Shown here: in pieces, positions 50,166-56,751 of the stretch | Position numbering within the stretch: position 1 is the stretch's first letter | Layout of the letters: the number at the start of each line of letters is the position of its first letter | Assembly (NCBI GenBank): GCA_902362725.1 | Contig: CABIXM010000012.1 | Location: 1-64,000, forward strand | Direction of reading: 5' to 3' | Origin: Clostridiaceae bacterium | GTDB taxonomy: Bacteria > Bacillota > Clostridia > Lachnospirales > Lachnospiraceae | Length of the DNA: 64,000 nucleotides | Notes under the pieces: generated by a model | The model's database searches: none | Seen by the model: only the letters and a program-made list of their open reading frames with translations | Told to the model about the DNA's origin: nothing | Translations under genes and position numbers: made by a program

Positions 50166-50338
50166 GAGTCGAAAAGACGCTGCTGCACTACCTAAAGGAG
50201 CTGCAGCGTAAGCAGGAAGAGGAAGGGGATGCGCGGTACAGGGAGCGGGCCATAGGGGCTATCGAGATGATGTACCAGGCGCATCTCATCCCGAGAAGTG
50301 ATTACTATCTTCTGATGAGGAAGTATGGTGTTGAATAA
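50162..50338 (+). CDS. Small helical phage protein
   Basis: 58 residues from GTG 50162, overlapping the previous stop. MRVEKTLLHYLKELQRKQEE and DYYLLMRKYGVE. No named family. The start at 50114 would overlap the whole upstream gene. Confidence 0.5.
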   Translation: MRVEKTLLHYLKELQRKQEEEGDARYRERAIGAIEMMYQAHLIPRSDYYLLMRKYGVE

Positions 50339-50364
50339 AAAGAGATGCAGCGGGGGAGCATTAC

Positions 50365-50433
50365 GGAGCTGCCAATGGTTTGGGATGGGCCTATCCCCCG
50401 AAGGCCCGCCGGGTTCAATTCCCGGAAGCTCCA
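50365..50433 (+). tRNA. tRNA-like element, probably degenerate
   Basis: GGAGCTG (50365-50371) can pair with AAGCTCC (50426-50432) as an acceptor stem at 6 of 7 positions. A perfect T arm CCGGG-TTCAATT-CCCGG is at 50409-50425. Total length about 68 bases. The middle does not give a normal 7-base anticodon loop; GGGCCT / AGGCCC encloses nine bases with CCCCC. An alternative stem CGGGGG / CCCCCG starts at 50351. So a decayed tRNA or a tRNA mimic. Confidence 0.35.
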
Positions 50434-50502
50434 TCGCAGTGCGCACTGCAGGTAACAAGTACAGGCCGGTAGGCATAGGATAGAAAAGAAGGAGGCGATA
50501 CC

Positions 50503-50706
50503 GTGAAAAAGGGAAAATGCCAGGATACATATGAAATGGTGGCAGAGTACAAAGAGCCGAACTATACCGTGAAGGTGTTCCGCCCTATTCTGACGGACGA
50601 GGAACGGGAAAAACGGTTTAATGACTTCAAGTATGCCACCGCCAAATTTATGGCAGCGGTATACCGGGAGCGGGCGAAGAAGGCCAAAGAGGAAGCCACT
50701 GCATGA
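50503..50706 (+). CDS. Small phage protein of unknown function
   Basis: 67 residues from GTG 50503 with AAGGAGG upstream (50489-50495). YTVKVFRPILTDEEREKRFN followed by a basic helix. Found beside HNH genes in many Firmicute phages; function unknown. Overlaps the next start by 4 bases. Confidence 0.65.
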   Translation: MKKGKCQDTYEMVAEYKEPNYTVKVFRPILTDEEREKRFNDFKYATAKFMAAVYRERAKKAKEEATA

Positions 50707-50912
50707 GCTATTTTAAGACATGTGCTTTTTGTGGTGCGCATCTGGATCCCGGGGAGCATTGTAAATGCCAGGAGGAAGGGCATGGAGATAGACATCAGCA
50801 AAGCCCGGGTGGTGAACGGGAAGACGGAATTCATAGCCGCAGCGGACGGGACGGAGCTCTGGAAGCTTCTGCAGCGCAAGTGCAGCAGGAGAGCGGAGCT
50901 CACCGTCTTTGA
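50703..50912 (+). CDS. Small zinc-finger-like protein, possibly 3' extended
   Basis: 69 residues. CAFCGAHLDPGEHCKC in the first 25 residues is a likely zinc knuckle. The rest (after residue 27) lies inside the HNH gene in another frame and has no protein-like composition. Related proteins usually stop before this point, so a stop may have been lost. Confidence 0.5.
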   Translation: MSYFKTCAFCGAHLDPGEHCKCQEEGHGDRHQQSPGGEREDGIHSRSGRDGALEASAAQVQQESGAHRL

Positions 50913-51522
50913 CGGCCGGCGGATCAGCATAGACCAGCGGAAGAAGATATACGCCACGCTGAATGACCTGGCGGCCTGGACAGGCTATCTTCCGGAAGAA
51001 TGTAAGGCCCGAATGAAATATTACTACATCGAGCGGACCGGCGGGGAGCTGTTCAGCCTTTCCACCTGTGAGATGGATACGGCCAGAAGCTTCCTGAACG
51101 TGCTCCTGGACTTCTGCCTGGAGAACGGGGTGCCGCTCCGGGAAACGGGGCTGGACAGGACAGACGATATCTATCATTACCTGTGCAGCTGTATCCGGAA
51201 CAGGAAGTGTTGTATCTGCGGAGCCCCTGCAGATATCCATCATGTGGACGCCATCGGCATGGGCCGGGACCGGCGGCATTATGATGATTCCGGAAATGAG
51301 GTAATCGCCCTGTGCCGGAAGCACCACAGTATCGCCCACCAGAAGGGAAACCTGGAGTTCTTCCGGATGTACCATGTGTATGGTATCCGGCGGGCAGATG
51401 TGAAAGAGGAGGAGGACACCGATGAAACCAGGGGATATACTTTACTTCCCGACATACGAGCAGGACGGCTGGAAGAGGACGCTTGTGGAGTATGCGAAGT
51501 GGGAAGTAGTCAGGATTTATAA
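50782..51522 (+). CDS. HNH-type nuclease-like phage protein
   Basis: 246 residues from ATG 50782 behind AGGAGGAAGG. N-terminal two thirds: a phage-specific domain (ELWKLLQRKCSRRAELTVFD). C-terminal HNH-like fold with CCICGAPADIHHVDAIGMG and VIALCRKHHSIAHQKG. This arrangement is annotated as putative HNHc nuclease and sits in replication regions next to SSB in many phages; it may replace a recombination nuclease. The last 30 residues overlap the next gene. Confidence 0.8.
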   Translation: MEIDISKARVVNGKTEFIAAADGTELWKLLQRKCSRRAELTVFDGRRISIDQRKKIYATLNDLAAWTGYLPEECKARMKYYYIERTGGELFSLSTCEMDTARSFLNVLLDFCLENGVPLRETGLDRTDDIYHYLCSCIRNRKCCICGAPADIHHVDAIGMGRDRRHYDDSGNEVIALCRKHHSIAHQKGNLEFFRMYHVYGIRRADVKEEEDTDETRGYTLLPDIRAGRLEEDACGVCEVGSSQDL

Positions 51523-51628
51523 ATATTTTGTTCATTGCAGGCATACAAGGACTGGACGAAGCCAGTGCTTCTGTTCGTTGGAACTGAAAGAAGCCGGGTA
51601 TGAGGTCCCGGAGGAAATGAGGAGGTAA
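51422..51628 (+). CDS. Small phage protein of unknown function
   Basis: 68 residues. KPGDILYFPTYEQDGWKRTL then FVHCRHTRTGRSQCFCSLEL. RBS GAGGAGG is 5-8 bases before ATG 51422. It overlaps the HNH gene by 101 bases, and both frames are open, so one of the two ends may be a recent extension. Confidence 0.6.
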   Translation: MKPGDILYFPTYEQDGWKRTLVEYAKWEVVRIYKYFVHCRHTRTGRSQCFCSLELKEAGYEVPEEMRR

Positions 51629-51661
51629 CAGGCTCAGGGGTTTTGCAAGGGGGATTGAAAA

Positions 51662-52684
51662 GTGAATACGAAGGAAATGGTTATCAATGATGTAATTAAG
51701 GCCATGGCACCAGTCATCACGATCATGCAGCTTCAGATGCTGGAGGGAGCTATCCGGGGAGCGCTCCACGGTATGGCAATCGAGCGGGAGTGTACAGAAC
51801 TCTCGACGGAGCTGGATGGAACCGATTATGTACTGCAGTCTTTTGCAGCGAATAAGAAACTGGAAGGATGCCAGGACGCGACCATTGAGCAGTATCTGCT
51901 GACGGCCAGGCGGTTCTTCGCTTTGTCTGGGAAGGGATACCGTCATATTTCCAAGGATGATATCAAGTATTACCTGGCCATCCGGAGCGGGCAGATAGGG
52001 CCGAATACGCTCGTAAATGAGAAGCGGAACCTGTCTTCGGTGTTTACCTGGCTCCATGATGAAGGACTGATTCAGAAAAATCCGGTCAAGGCGATCAAGG
52101 GAATCCGGGGCGAGGATACGGAGATTGTATTTTTTTCGATGGATGAGGAAATTGCAATCCGGGACGTCCAGGGGAGCCTGCGGGACAGGGCGCTGATAGC
52201 GTTTCTGCTGTCTACGGGCGTCAGAGTGGGCGAAGCTGTGAGCATGAACCGCGTGAACGTGGACATGATTCAAGGAAGCATTACCTTCCGCGGCGAAAAA
52301 TCACGGAAAGGGAAATTCCGAACGGTTTACCTTGACCAGTATGCCAGAAGGTATCTGGGTATGTATCTGGCTGCCAGAACGGACGAAAATCCGGCTTTGT
52401 TCGTGTCAGAGAGGAAATATGCAGGCGAACCCCGCAGACTCAAGGGAGCGGCTATAGAGAAGATTACAAAGAAGGTCTGCAAGGCAGCAGGGGTCAATGC
52501 AAAGGGTACGGTACACGTGTTCCGCCGCACCTTCGCTACCCGGTTGGTGGAGCGGGGCTGTCCGGTAGACATCATCCAGGAGCTGATGGGCCATGCAGAC
52601 GCGTCCACGACGCTGAAATGCTATATTGGACGGTCGAAGAAGCGGGCCCGGAGTGAATGGGAAAAGCATACGTTCATTGCGTAG
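51662..52684 (+). CDS. Tyrosine recombinase (XerC/D-like)
   Basis: 340 residues. N-terminal SAM-like arm domain (about 85-170) and a catalytic domain with Arg in STGVRVGEAVSM, Lys in GEKSRKGKFRTV, HVFRRTF, the second His in MGHADAST and Tyr in LKCYIG. All key residues are present. The phage already has a serine integrase, so this enzyme may resolve dimers, act on a second site, or be left from another element. It is in the early region rather than near att. Confidence 0.9.
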   Translation: MNTKEMVINDVIKAMAPVITIMQLQMLEGAIRGALHGMAIERECTELSTELDGTDYVLQSFAANKKLEGCQDATIEQYLLTARRFFALSGKGYRHISKDDIKYYLAIRSGQIGPNTLVNEKRNLSSVFTWLHDEGLIQKNPVKAIKGIRGEDTEIVFFSMDEEIAIRDVQGSLRDRALIAFLLSTGVRVGEAVSMNRVNVDMIQGSITFRGEKSRKGKFRTVYLDQYARRYLGMYLAARTDENPALFVSERKYAGEPRRLKGAAIEKITKKVCKAAGVNAKGTVHVFRRTFATRLVERGCPVDIIQELMGHADASTTLKCYIGRSKKRARSEWEKHTFIA

Positions 52685-52710
52685 CTGTTTCCAGAGAGAA
52701 GGAGGAATAG

Positions 52711-52923
52711 ATGTTTAGAATAAAAAGATTTCTTACTTGGAAAAAAAGAATGTATGTTGAAGTGCTGGAAACTCTCTGCTCGATCTGTTTATATCTTGAA
52801 AGTGATAGCATCAGGAGCAGAAATCGGTATGGGTGGGTTATGAGAGACCATTTTCAGCAGTTAAAGAAACTGTCGCAGGAATTAAGAGAAGATATAGGTG
52901 AAAGAGAAGATAAGAGGAAATAG
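52711..52923 (+). CDS. Small phage protein of unknown function
   Basis: 70 residues, basic and helical: MFRIKRFLTWKKRMYVEVLE with a short hydrophobic part (LETLCSICLYL). RBS GAAGGAGGAA is upstream. No family recognised. Confidence 0.5.
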   Translation: MFRIKRFLTWKKRMYVEVLETLCSICLYLESDSIRSRNRYGWVMRDHFQQLKKLSQELREDIGEREDKRK

Positions 52924-52925
52924 AG

Positions 52926-53008
52926 GGCAGCAGGATGCGAAAGCAACTGAAAGAAGCCCGCATGAGGGCGGGCCTGACACAGCAGCAGATGGCGGAGAAG
53001 CTGGATAT
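52926..53008. repeat. 83-bp direct repeat, copy 2
   Basis: Matches 49282-49364 at 81 of 83 bases; 3644 bases apart and in the same direction. Confidence 0.85.
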
Positions 53009-53126
53009 CAGTCTCCGGTATTATAAAAATATAGAAGCTGGAGAAAGAACTGGTGATGTCACTCTGTGGGACGAGTTGGAAGATTTAACGGGAATCCATC
53101 AGCGGATACTCCGCGAGAATTCATAA
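52935..53126 (+). CDS. Cro-like HTH protein, switch module 2
   Basis: 63 residues. Same layout as the gene at 49291: ARMRAGLTQQQMAEKLDIS followed by YYKNIEAGERTGD. Overlaps the opposing gene by 68 bases. Confidence 0.82.
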   Translation: MRKQLKEARMRAGLTQQQMAEKLDISLRYYKNIEAGERTGDVTLWDELEDLTGIHQRILRENS

Positions 53127-53322
53127 AGCTATCCCTGCAGAGCAGATAGTCAGTAGGAACATCCAAGGTATCTGCTATTTTGACAAGCATATCCAGAGAA
53201 GGGAAACGGTCTCCGCTTTCATACATGCGGTATGAGCGCAAAGCTATCTGGAGCTCATCGGCCATAGCTTTGGCTGTGAAACCTTTGGATTTGCGGGTAG
53301 CATTTAATCTTTGACCGAACAT
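53059..53322 (-). CDS. CI-like HTH repressor, switch module 2
   Basis: 87 residues from ATG 53322 with GGAGG upstream. HTH in KSKGFTAKAMADELQIALRS followed by YRMYESGDRFPSLDML. The recognition helix (IALRSYRM) differs from that of module 1 (VSLNAYQK), in line with the different operator sequence. Confidence 0.82.
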   Translation of the reverse strand: MFGQRLNATRKSKGFTAKAMADELQIALRSYRMYESGDRFPSLDMLVKIADTLDVPTDYLLCRDSFMNSRGVSADGFPLNLPTRPTE

Positions 53323-53345
53323 ATGAACACCTCCGTAAAACTAAC

Positions 53346-53406
53346 TTGACAGTGAACATATTGTACACTATAATAAAAAGAAAAAAGAGTGAACAATATG
53401 CACACT
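53346..53406 (+). promoter_or_regulatory. Switch module 2 promoter with two operators
   Basis: TTGACA (53346-53351), 17 bases, TATAAT (53369-53374), both perfect. Operator 1 at 53351-53369 (AGTGAACATATTGTACACT) fills the spacer. Operator 2 at 53388-53406 (AGTGAACAATATGCACACT) lies over the leader. Centres are 37 bases apart. Confidence 0.75.
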
Positions 53407-53424
53407 ACAAGGAGGAATGAAGAA

Positions 53425-53664
53425 ATGTCGGAATGGGAAAAGGCGATGGAACTGGAAGATACACAGCTTATGGCGGAGAAGATGGATAGCGTACTGCTGG
53501 CAGTCAGTGAGGCGGTTTGTAAAGGCGACTATACAATGGATAACTACCAATGGGCGTTTATCGTCCTTCAGGAGATGTCTGGAAAGCTGAAAGGCAAGCT
53601 GATGGAGATAGCCAGCCGGGCGATGGGAGAATGTAGAAAACGAGAAGGAGGGGAACCGGGATAA
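53425..53664 (+). CDS. Small helical protein, switch module 2
   Basis: 79 residues from ATG 53425; the AAGGAGG at 53409-53415 decides this over 53389. SEWEKAMELEDTQLMAEKMD, then LLAVSEAVCKGDYTMDNYQW. Paralog of the gene at 49784. Function unknown. Confidence 0.7.
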   Translation: MSEWEKAMELEDTQLMAEKMDSVLLAVSEAVCKGDYTMDNYQWAFIVLQEMSGKLKGKLMEIASRAMGECRKREGGEPG

Positions 53665-53680
53665 AAGATTCCTGTTGTGT

Positions 53681-53750
53681 GGTAAGAGAGATTAAGAGAA
53701 AATAAGACCTTTTAAGAGGAAATAAGAGAAATTAAGAGGAAATCAGAAAG
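53681..53750 (+). repeat. Iteron array, candidate tubC centromere
   Basis: Seven 10-bp units with the pattern NNTAAGAGNN, starting at 53681, 53691, 53701, 53711, 53721, 53731 and 53741. Five have the full TAAGAG, the third is TAAGAC and the last TCAGAA. The array ends 4 bases before the first possible start of the winged-helix gene. A 10-bp period puts all units on one face of the helix. Confidence 0.8.
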
Positions 53751-53754
53751 CGAG

Positions 53755-54111
53755 GTGAGCGGGATGCAGTTAAGCCGGACACATTTCATCATTTTATCCT
53801 GCCTGGTGCAGGATGAAGCAACCAACAATGTCAATGCCATGACGCTGAAGGAAATGCAGGAATCCCTGAAAGCGATGGGATACACCTACAATTCATTTTA
53901 CAAAGCGGCGGAAACGCTGCGGGCCTACGGCTATCTGAAGCTGGGGCTTTCAGTAGGAAACAGCAAGTCCTACTACATAACCGAGGAAGGGAAACAGGCA
54001 TTAGAATCTATTAAAAACGGAGGAAACGAGGATGGTAAAGGAGATTGGATTTGTGGCGATAGGACAAGCTGGTGGGAACATAGGGGCGCTCCTGGAGAAG
54101 CGGGGACATGA
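53755..54111 (+). CDS. Winged-helix protein, TubR-like
   Basis: 118 residues from GTG 53755, or 115 from ATG 53764. A compact winged helix: LSRTHFIILSCLVQDEATNN, LKEMQESLKAMGYTYNSFYK and the wing SVGNSKSYYITEEGKQAL. It lies between the iterons and the tubulin-like gene, which is the place of TubR, the DNA-binding adaptor of type III partition systems. The last 27 codons overlap the tubulin-like gene. The core ends near residue 90. Confidence 0.72.
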   Translation: MSGMQLSRTHFIILSCLVQDEATNNVNAMTLKEMQESLKAMGYTYNSFYKAAETLRAYGYLKLGLSVGNSKSYYITEEGKQALESIKNGGNEDGKGDWICGDRTSWWEHRGAPGEAGT

Positions 54112-55060
54112 TGTATTCTTCCTGAATACGTCGGAAGAGGATCTGAACCTGCTTTCCAATTCATTGCATAAATATCACCTGAAAGGGGGCGAGGGCTGCA
54201 ATAAGGACAGGAACAAGGCCAAGAAGCTGCTGGCGGCCAACGTGGATGAAGTGCTGCGTCAGGTGCAGGACGTAATCCGGCAGAAGATCGTTTTTGTGAT
54301 ATTTTCATCCGGAGGCGGTACCGGTTCCGGTATGGGGCCGCTGATGGTGGAGCTCCTGCAGCAGGAATGTGCCAAGCAGGCCGGAGCAGTGGTAGTTCTT
54401 CCGGGACATACGGAGACCGTCAAGGCTCACTGCAACGCCTATGAGTGCGCCAAGGAGCTGGCGGATATACAGGATATGGCTGCCACGTTCTTCCTGGACA
54501 ATGACACCAGGCCGAACAAGCTCCGGATCAATGAGGTATTCGTGGAGCTCTTTGAGAGTTTCCTGAAGGTACCGGAGCACACCAGTGTCCGGGGCAATAT
54601 CGACCGGGCAGAGGTCAAGGAAATGCTGACTACCAGCGGGGCGGCGGTGATCCAGAAGCTTGTGAAGCAGGAAAGCACCACGGCGAAGCTGATTGACAGT
54701 CTCCACAAGAGTATCTTTGCACCTTATGAGCAGGACAAGGCTATTCGGTACATAGCCCTCTCGGCAGCAGGAGACATCCAGACGGAGGCTCTGGAGCGGG
54801 AGTTCGGCGTAGTGCTGGACGCCTTCCAGACCTACGATGCACCGGCTACGGTGTGCTGCTTAAGTGGTCTCAGCTATCCGTTCACCCGGATTCTGGAGAT
54901 CCGCGACAAGGTGAAAGAGAACCAGAGCGCTATCCTGGAGAGCGCCAAGGCCGTGACGGTGAATAAGCTGTCAGAGGATATCGACCTGTTTGGCGGCTTA
55001 AGTAAGCCGGAACCGGTTCGGAAGACAAGCTCCAGGGATTTATTGAAAAAGTATTTATAG
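54032..55060 (+). CDS. Tubulin/FtsZ-like GTPase (TubZ/PhuZ type)
   Basis: 342 residues. T1 loop GQAGGNIG (residues 11-18), tubulin signature GGGTGSGMGP (94-103) and a T7-like segment GNIDRAEVKEML (188-199) with Asp191 and Glu194 in the positions of catalytic acids. The C-terminal tail SSRDLLKKYL is short and basic, as the TubR-binding tail of TubZ is. Such proteins form filaments that move phage or plasmid DNA. RBS GGAGGAAACGAGG is inside the preceding gene. Confidence 0.9.
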   Translation: MVKEIGFVAIGQAGGNIGALLEKRGHDVFFLNTSEEDLNLLSNSLHKYHLKGGEGCNKDRNKAKKLLAANVDEVLRQVQDVIRQKIVFVIFSSGGGTGSGMGPLMVELLQQECAKQAGAVVVLPGHTETVKAHCNAYECAKELADIQDMAATFFLDNDTRPNKLRINEVFVELFESFLKVPEHTSVRGNIDRAEVKEMLTTSGAAVIQKLVKQESTTAKLIDSLHKSIFAPYEQDKAIRYIALSAAGDIQTEALEREFGVVLDAFQTYDAPATVCCLSGLSYPFTRILEIRDKVKENQSAILESAKAVTVNKLSEDIDLFGGLSKPEPVRKTSSRDLLKKYL

Positions 55061-55071
55061 GGGGGTAAGAT

Positions 55072-56016
55072 ATGGCCGGACAGGGACTTGAGTCCGTTGC
55101 TTGGCCTGTGGATCTTTTCGAAAACGAGAAGATCCGGAAGCTCCTGGCTGTGCAGGGTACGAAGGGATTTTATATCTACATGTACATCTGCCAGAAGATT
55201 TTCCGTGAAAAAGGGTATTACTGCGATTGGTGCTGTGCTGACGGTGTATCTATTACGCGTGAGATGTGCTGCTGTATTGGTGCCGGGGCCGTCGAGGAGA
55301 CGGTTAATCTCTGCTTGCAAATTGGTGTTTTTGACAAGATGCTGTTTGACAGGTGGGGAATCCTTACGAGCAGTGATATACAAATACAGTTCTATATGGC
55401 TTCCGGCGGTGAAGTCGGAAAAATTATAGAAGATTATTGGCTTTTGCAGAAATGTGATAAATGCAAGGGTTTGTTAAAGTCACCCTTTTTTAAGGAATCA
55501 GGGGTAAACAGGTCAACAAGGCGGGCTAATAAAGTAAATTATATATATAAATTAAATAATGATGATGATGATCTTAAAAGATCTACAGATCATATTTTTA
55601 ATAATAATAAAAAGATAAATAACAGATCTGATCTACCATCATCATCAAATATACACAGTGTAAATAATATAATAGGCCGGGTGTTCCTGGCTGATGGCAC
55701 GGAATATCAGGTAACGGTAGAACAGGAGCAGCGCTTCCGGACGGTGTATCCGGATATTGATGTAAAATCACATCTTTTGCAGATGCAGGAATGGTCTAAA
55801 AGTAATCCGGAGAAGCGTCCATCTCGAAAGAATGCGCTGAGGTTCATCAATGGCTGGCTTGGGAGGAACCAGAAGGACATGGAGCAGGCCAGGGCGGTAT
55901 CTAAGGATAAAGCAGCAGGCCGGACGGCAGCAGGAGCTCCGCCGAATCGGTTCCATAACTTCAAGGAGCGGGAATATGACATGAAAGAGTTGGAAAAGCA
56001 GTTTGTCAATAGATGA
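55072..56016 (+). CDS. Phage replication protein, DUF4373-like N-terminus
   Basis: 314 residues. N-terminal domain (WPVDLFENEKIRKLLAVQGT, then IYMYICQKIFREKGYY) of the Lin1244/Lin1753 or DUF4373 type, common in phage replication initiators. A low-complexity linker (NNDDDD, then NNNKKINN) at about residues 160-195. The C-terminal part may bind a helicase loader. Codons of the linker are AT-rich. Confidence 0.75.
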   Translation: MAGQGLESVAWPVDLFENEKIRKLLAVQGTKGFYIYMYICQKIFREKGYYCDWCCADGVSITREMCCCIGAGAVEETVNLCLQIGVFDKMLFDRWGILTSSDIQIQFYMASGGEVGKIIEDYWLLQKCDKCKGLLKSPFFKESGVNRSTRRANKVNYIYKLNNDDDDLKRSTDHIFNNNKKINNRSDLPSSSNIHSVNNIIGRVFLADGTEYQVTVEQEQRFRTVYPDIDVKSHLLQMQEWSKSNPEKRPSRKNALRFINGWLGRNQKDMEQARAVSKDKAAGRTAAGAPPNRFHNFKEREYDMKELEKQFVNR

Positions 56017-56029
56017 GGAGGGCTGAAGA

Positions 56030-56299
56030 ATGACGGAGCAGGAGGTTATGAAGCATAACAACATGGGAACAGCGTATTGTACGTTATCCCAAATCATGTT
56101 GGCATTGTGCCACAGCAAAACGATAGAGGAAGCAACGAAGTTTGGCCAGAGGTATATAGGGTATCTGAAGGCGTGCGAAGATTTTGGAATACTGCCACAG
56201 GAAGATATTGAAGAAATGGAAGGCGATATCTCAACTGTGGCATCTCTGCAGATTGTAAAGCTGGAGTGGGAAGAGAAGTTGAGGAGAGTGAGAAAATGA
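56030..56299 (+). CDS. Small helical phage protein
   Basis: 89 residues. TEQEVMKHNNMGTAYCTLSQ, then ALCHSKTIEEATKFGQRYIG. Predicted helical and acidic. Its stop overlaps the next start. No family recognised. Confidence 0.6.
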   Translation: MTEQEVMKHNNMGTAYCTLSQIMLALCHSKTIEEATKFGQRYIGYLKACEDFGILPQEDIEEMEGDISTVASLQIVKLEWEEKLRRVRK

Positions 56300-56751
56300 A
56301 GAAACAGGGCAAAAAAGGTGACTTAGCAAAGTATAGGACAGTCATGTACGGCAAACTTGCCGATATGGATGCAGATATTCTGGGTAGCAAGACGGAAGAG
56401 GAGGTTATACGAAAAAGTGAAAAAAAGAGAGGATATGTCCAGGCATGTGCCGATATGGAGCTTATGAATGCCGAGATAGCAGATGCTCATGTGCGAAATG
56501 TACAGGTATTAGAAGAAAAGCGAATAAAGGCGCTTCGTAATGATGGCATAGATCGTCCTGAAAAAGCGATAGTCTGGAAAGTAAAGGTCCTGGGAGATAA
56601 GACAGTGGACGTATATAAGTGCCCGAGGTGTAAAAATCCATGTGGTCCTACATGGAAAGGAAATATGACAGAGTATAAACGATGCGGTTTTTGTGGTCAG
56701 TTAGTGGATATGCGGGAAACGATAAAAAAGTCTGGGGAGATGGGAAAATGA
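56296..56751 (+). CDS. Zinc-ribbon phage protein
   Basis: 151 residues from ATG 56296. N-terminal two thirds helical and basic. C-terminal zinc ribbon: CPRCKNPCGPTW and CGFCGQLVD. Possibly a DNA- or RNA-binding early protein. Overlaps neighbours by 4 bases at both ends. Confidence 0.65.
   Translation: MKKQGKKGDLAKYRTVMYGKLADMDADILGSKTEEEVIRKSEKKRGYVQACADMELMNAEIADAHVRNVQVLEEKRIKALRNDGIDRPEKAIVWKVKVLGDKTVDVYKCPRCKNPCGPTWKGNMTEYKRCGFCGQLVDMRETIKKSGEMGK

Noticed and set aside
49442..50188. 248-codon minus-strand gene
   Set aside because: Only the part from ATG 49678 is a real HTH gene; the extension is antisense to the 49784 gene and crosses the operators.
51053..52273. 406-codon minus-strand frame
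   Set aside because: Antisense to the HNH and tyrosine recombinase genes, both with clear motifs.
53681..53750. CRISPR array
   Set aside because: Units are 10 bases without spacers and no cas gene is near. The pattern is that of iterons. No CRISPR array was found elsewhere in the window.
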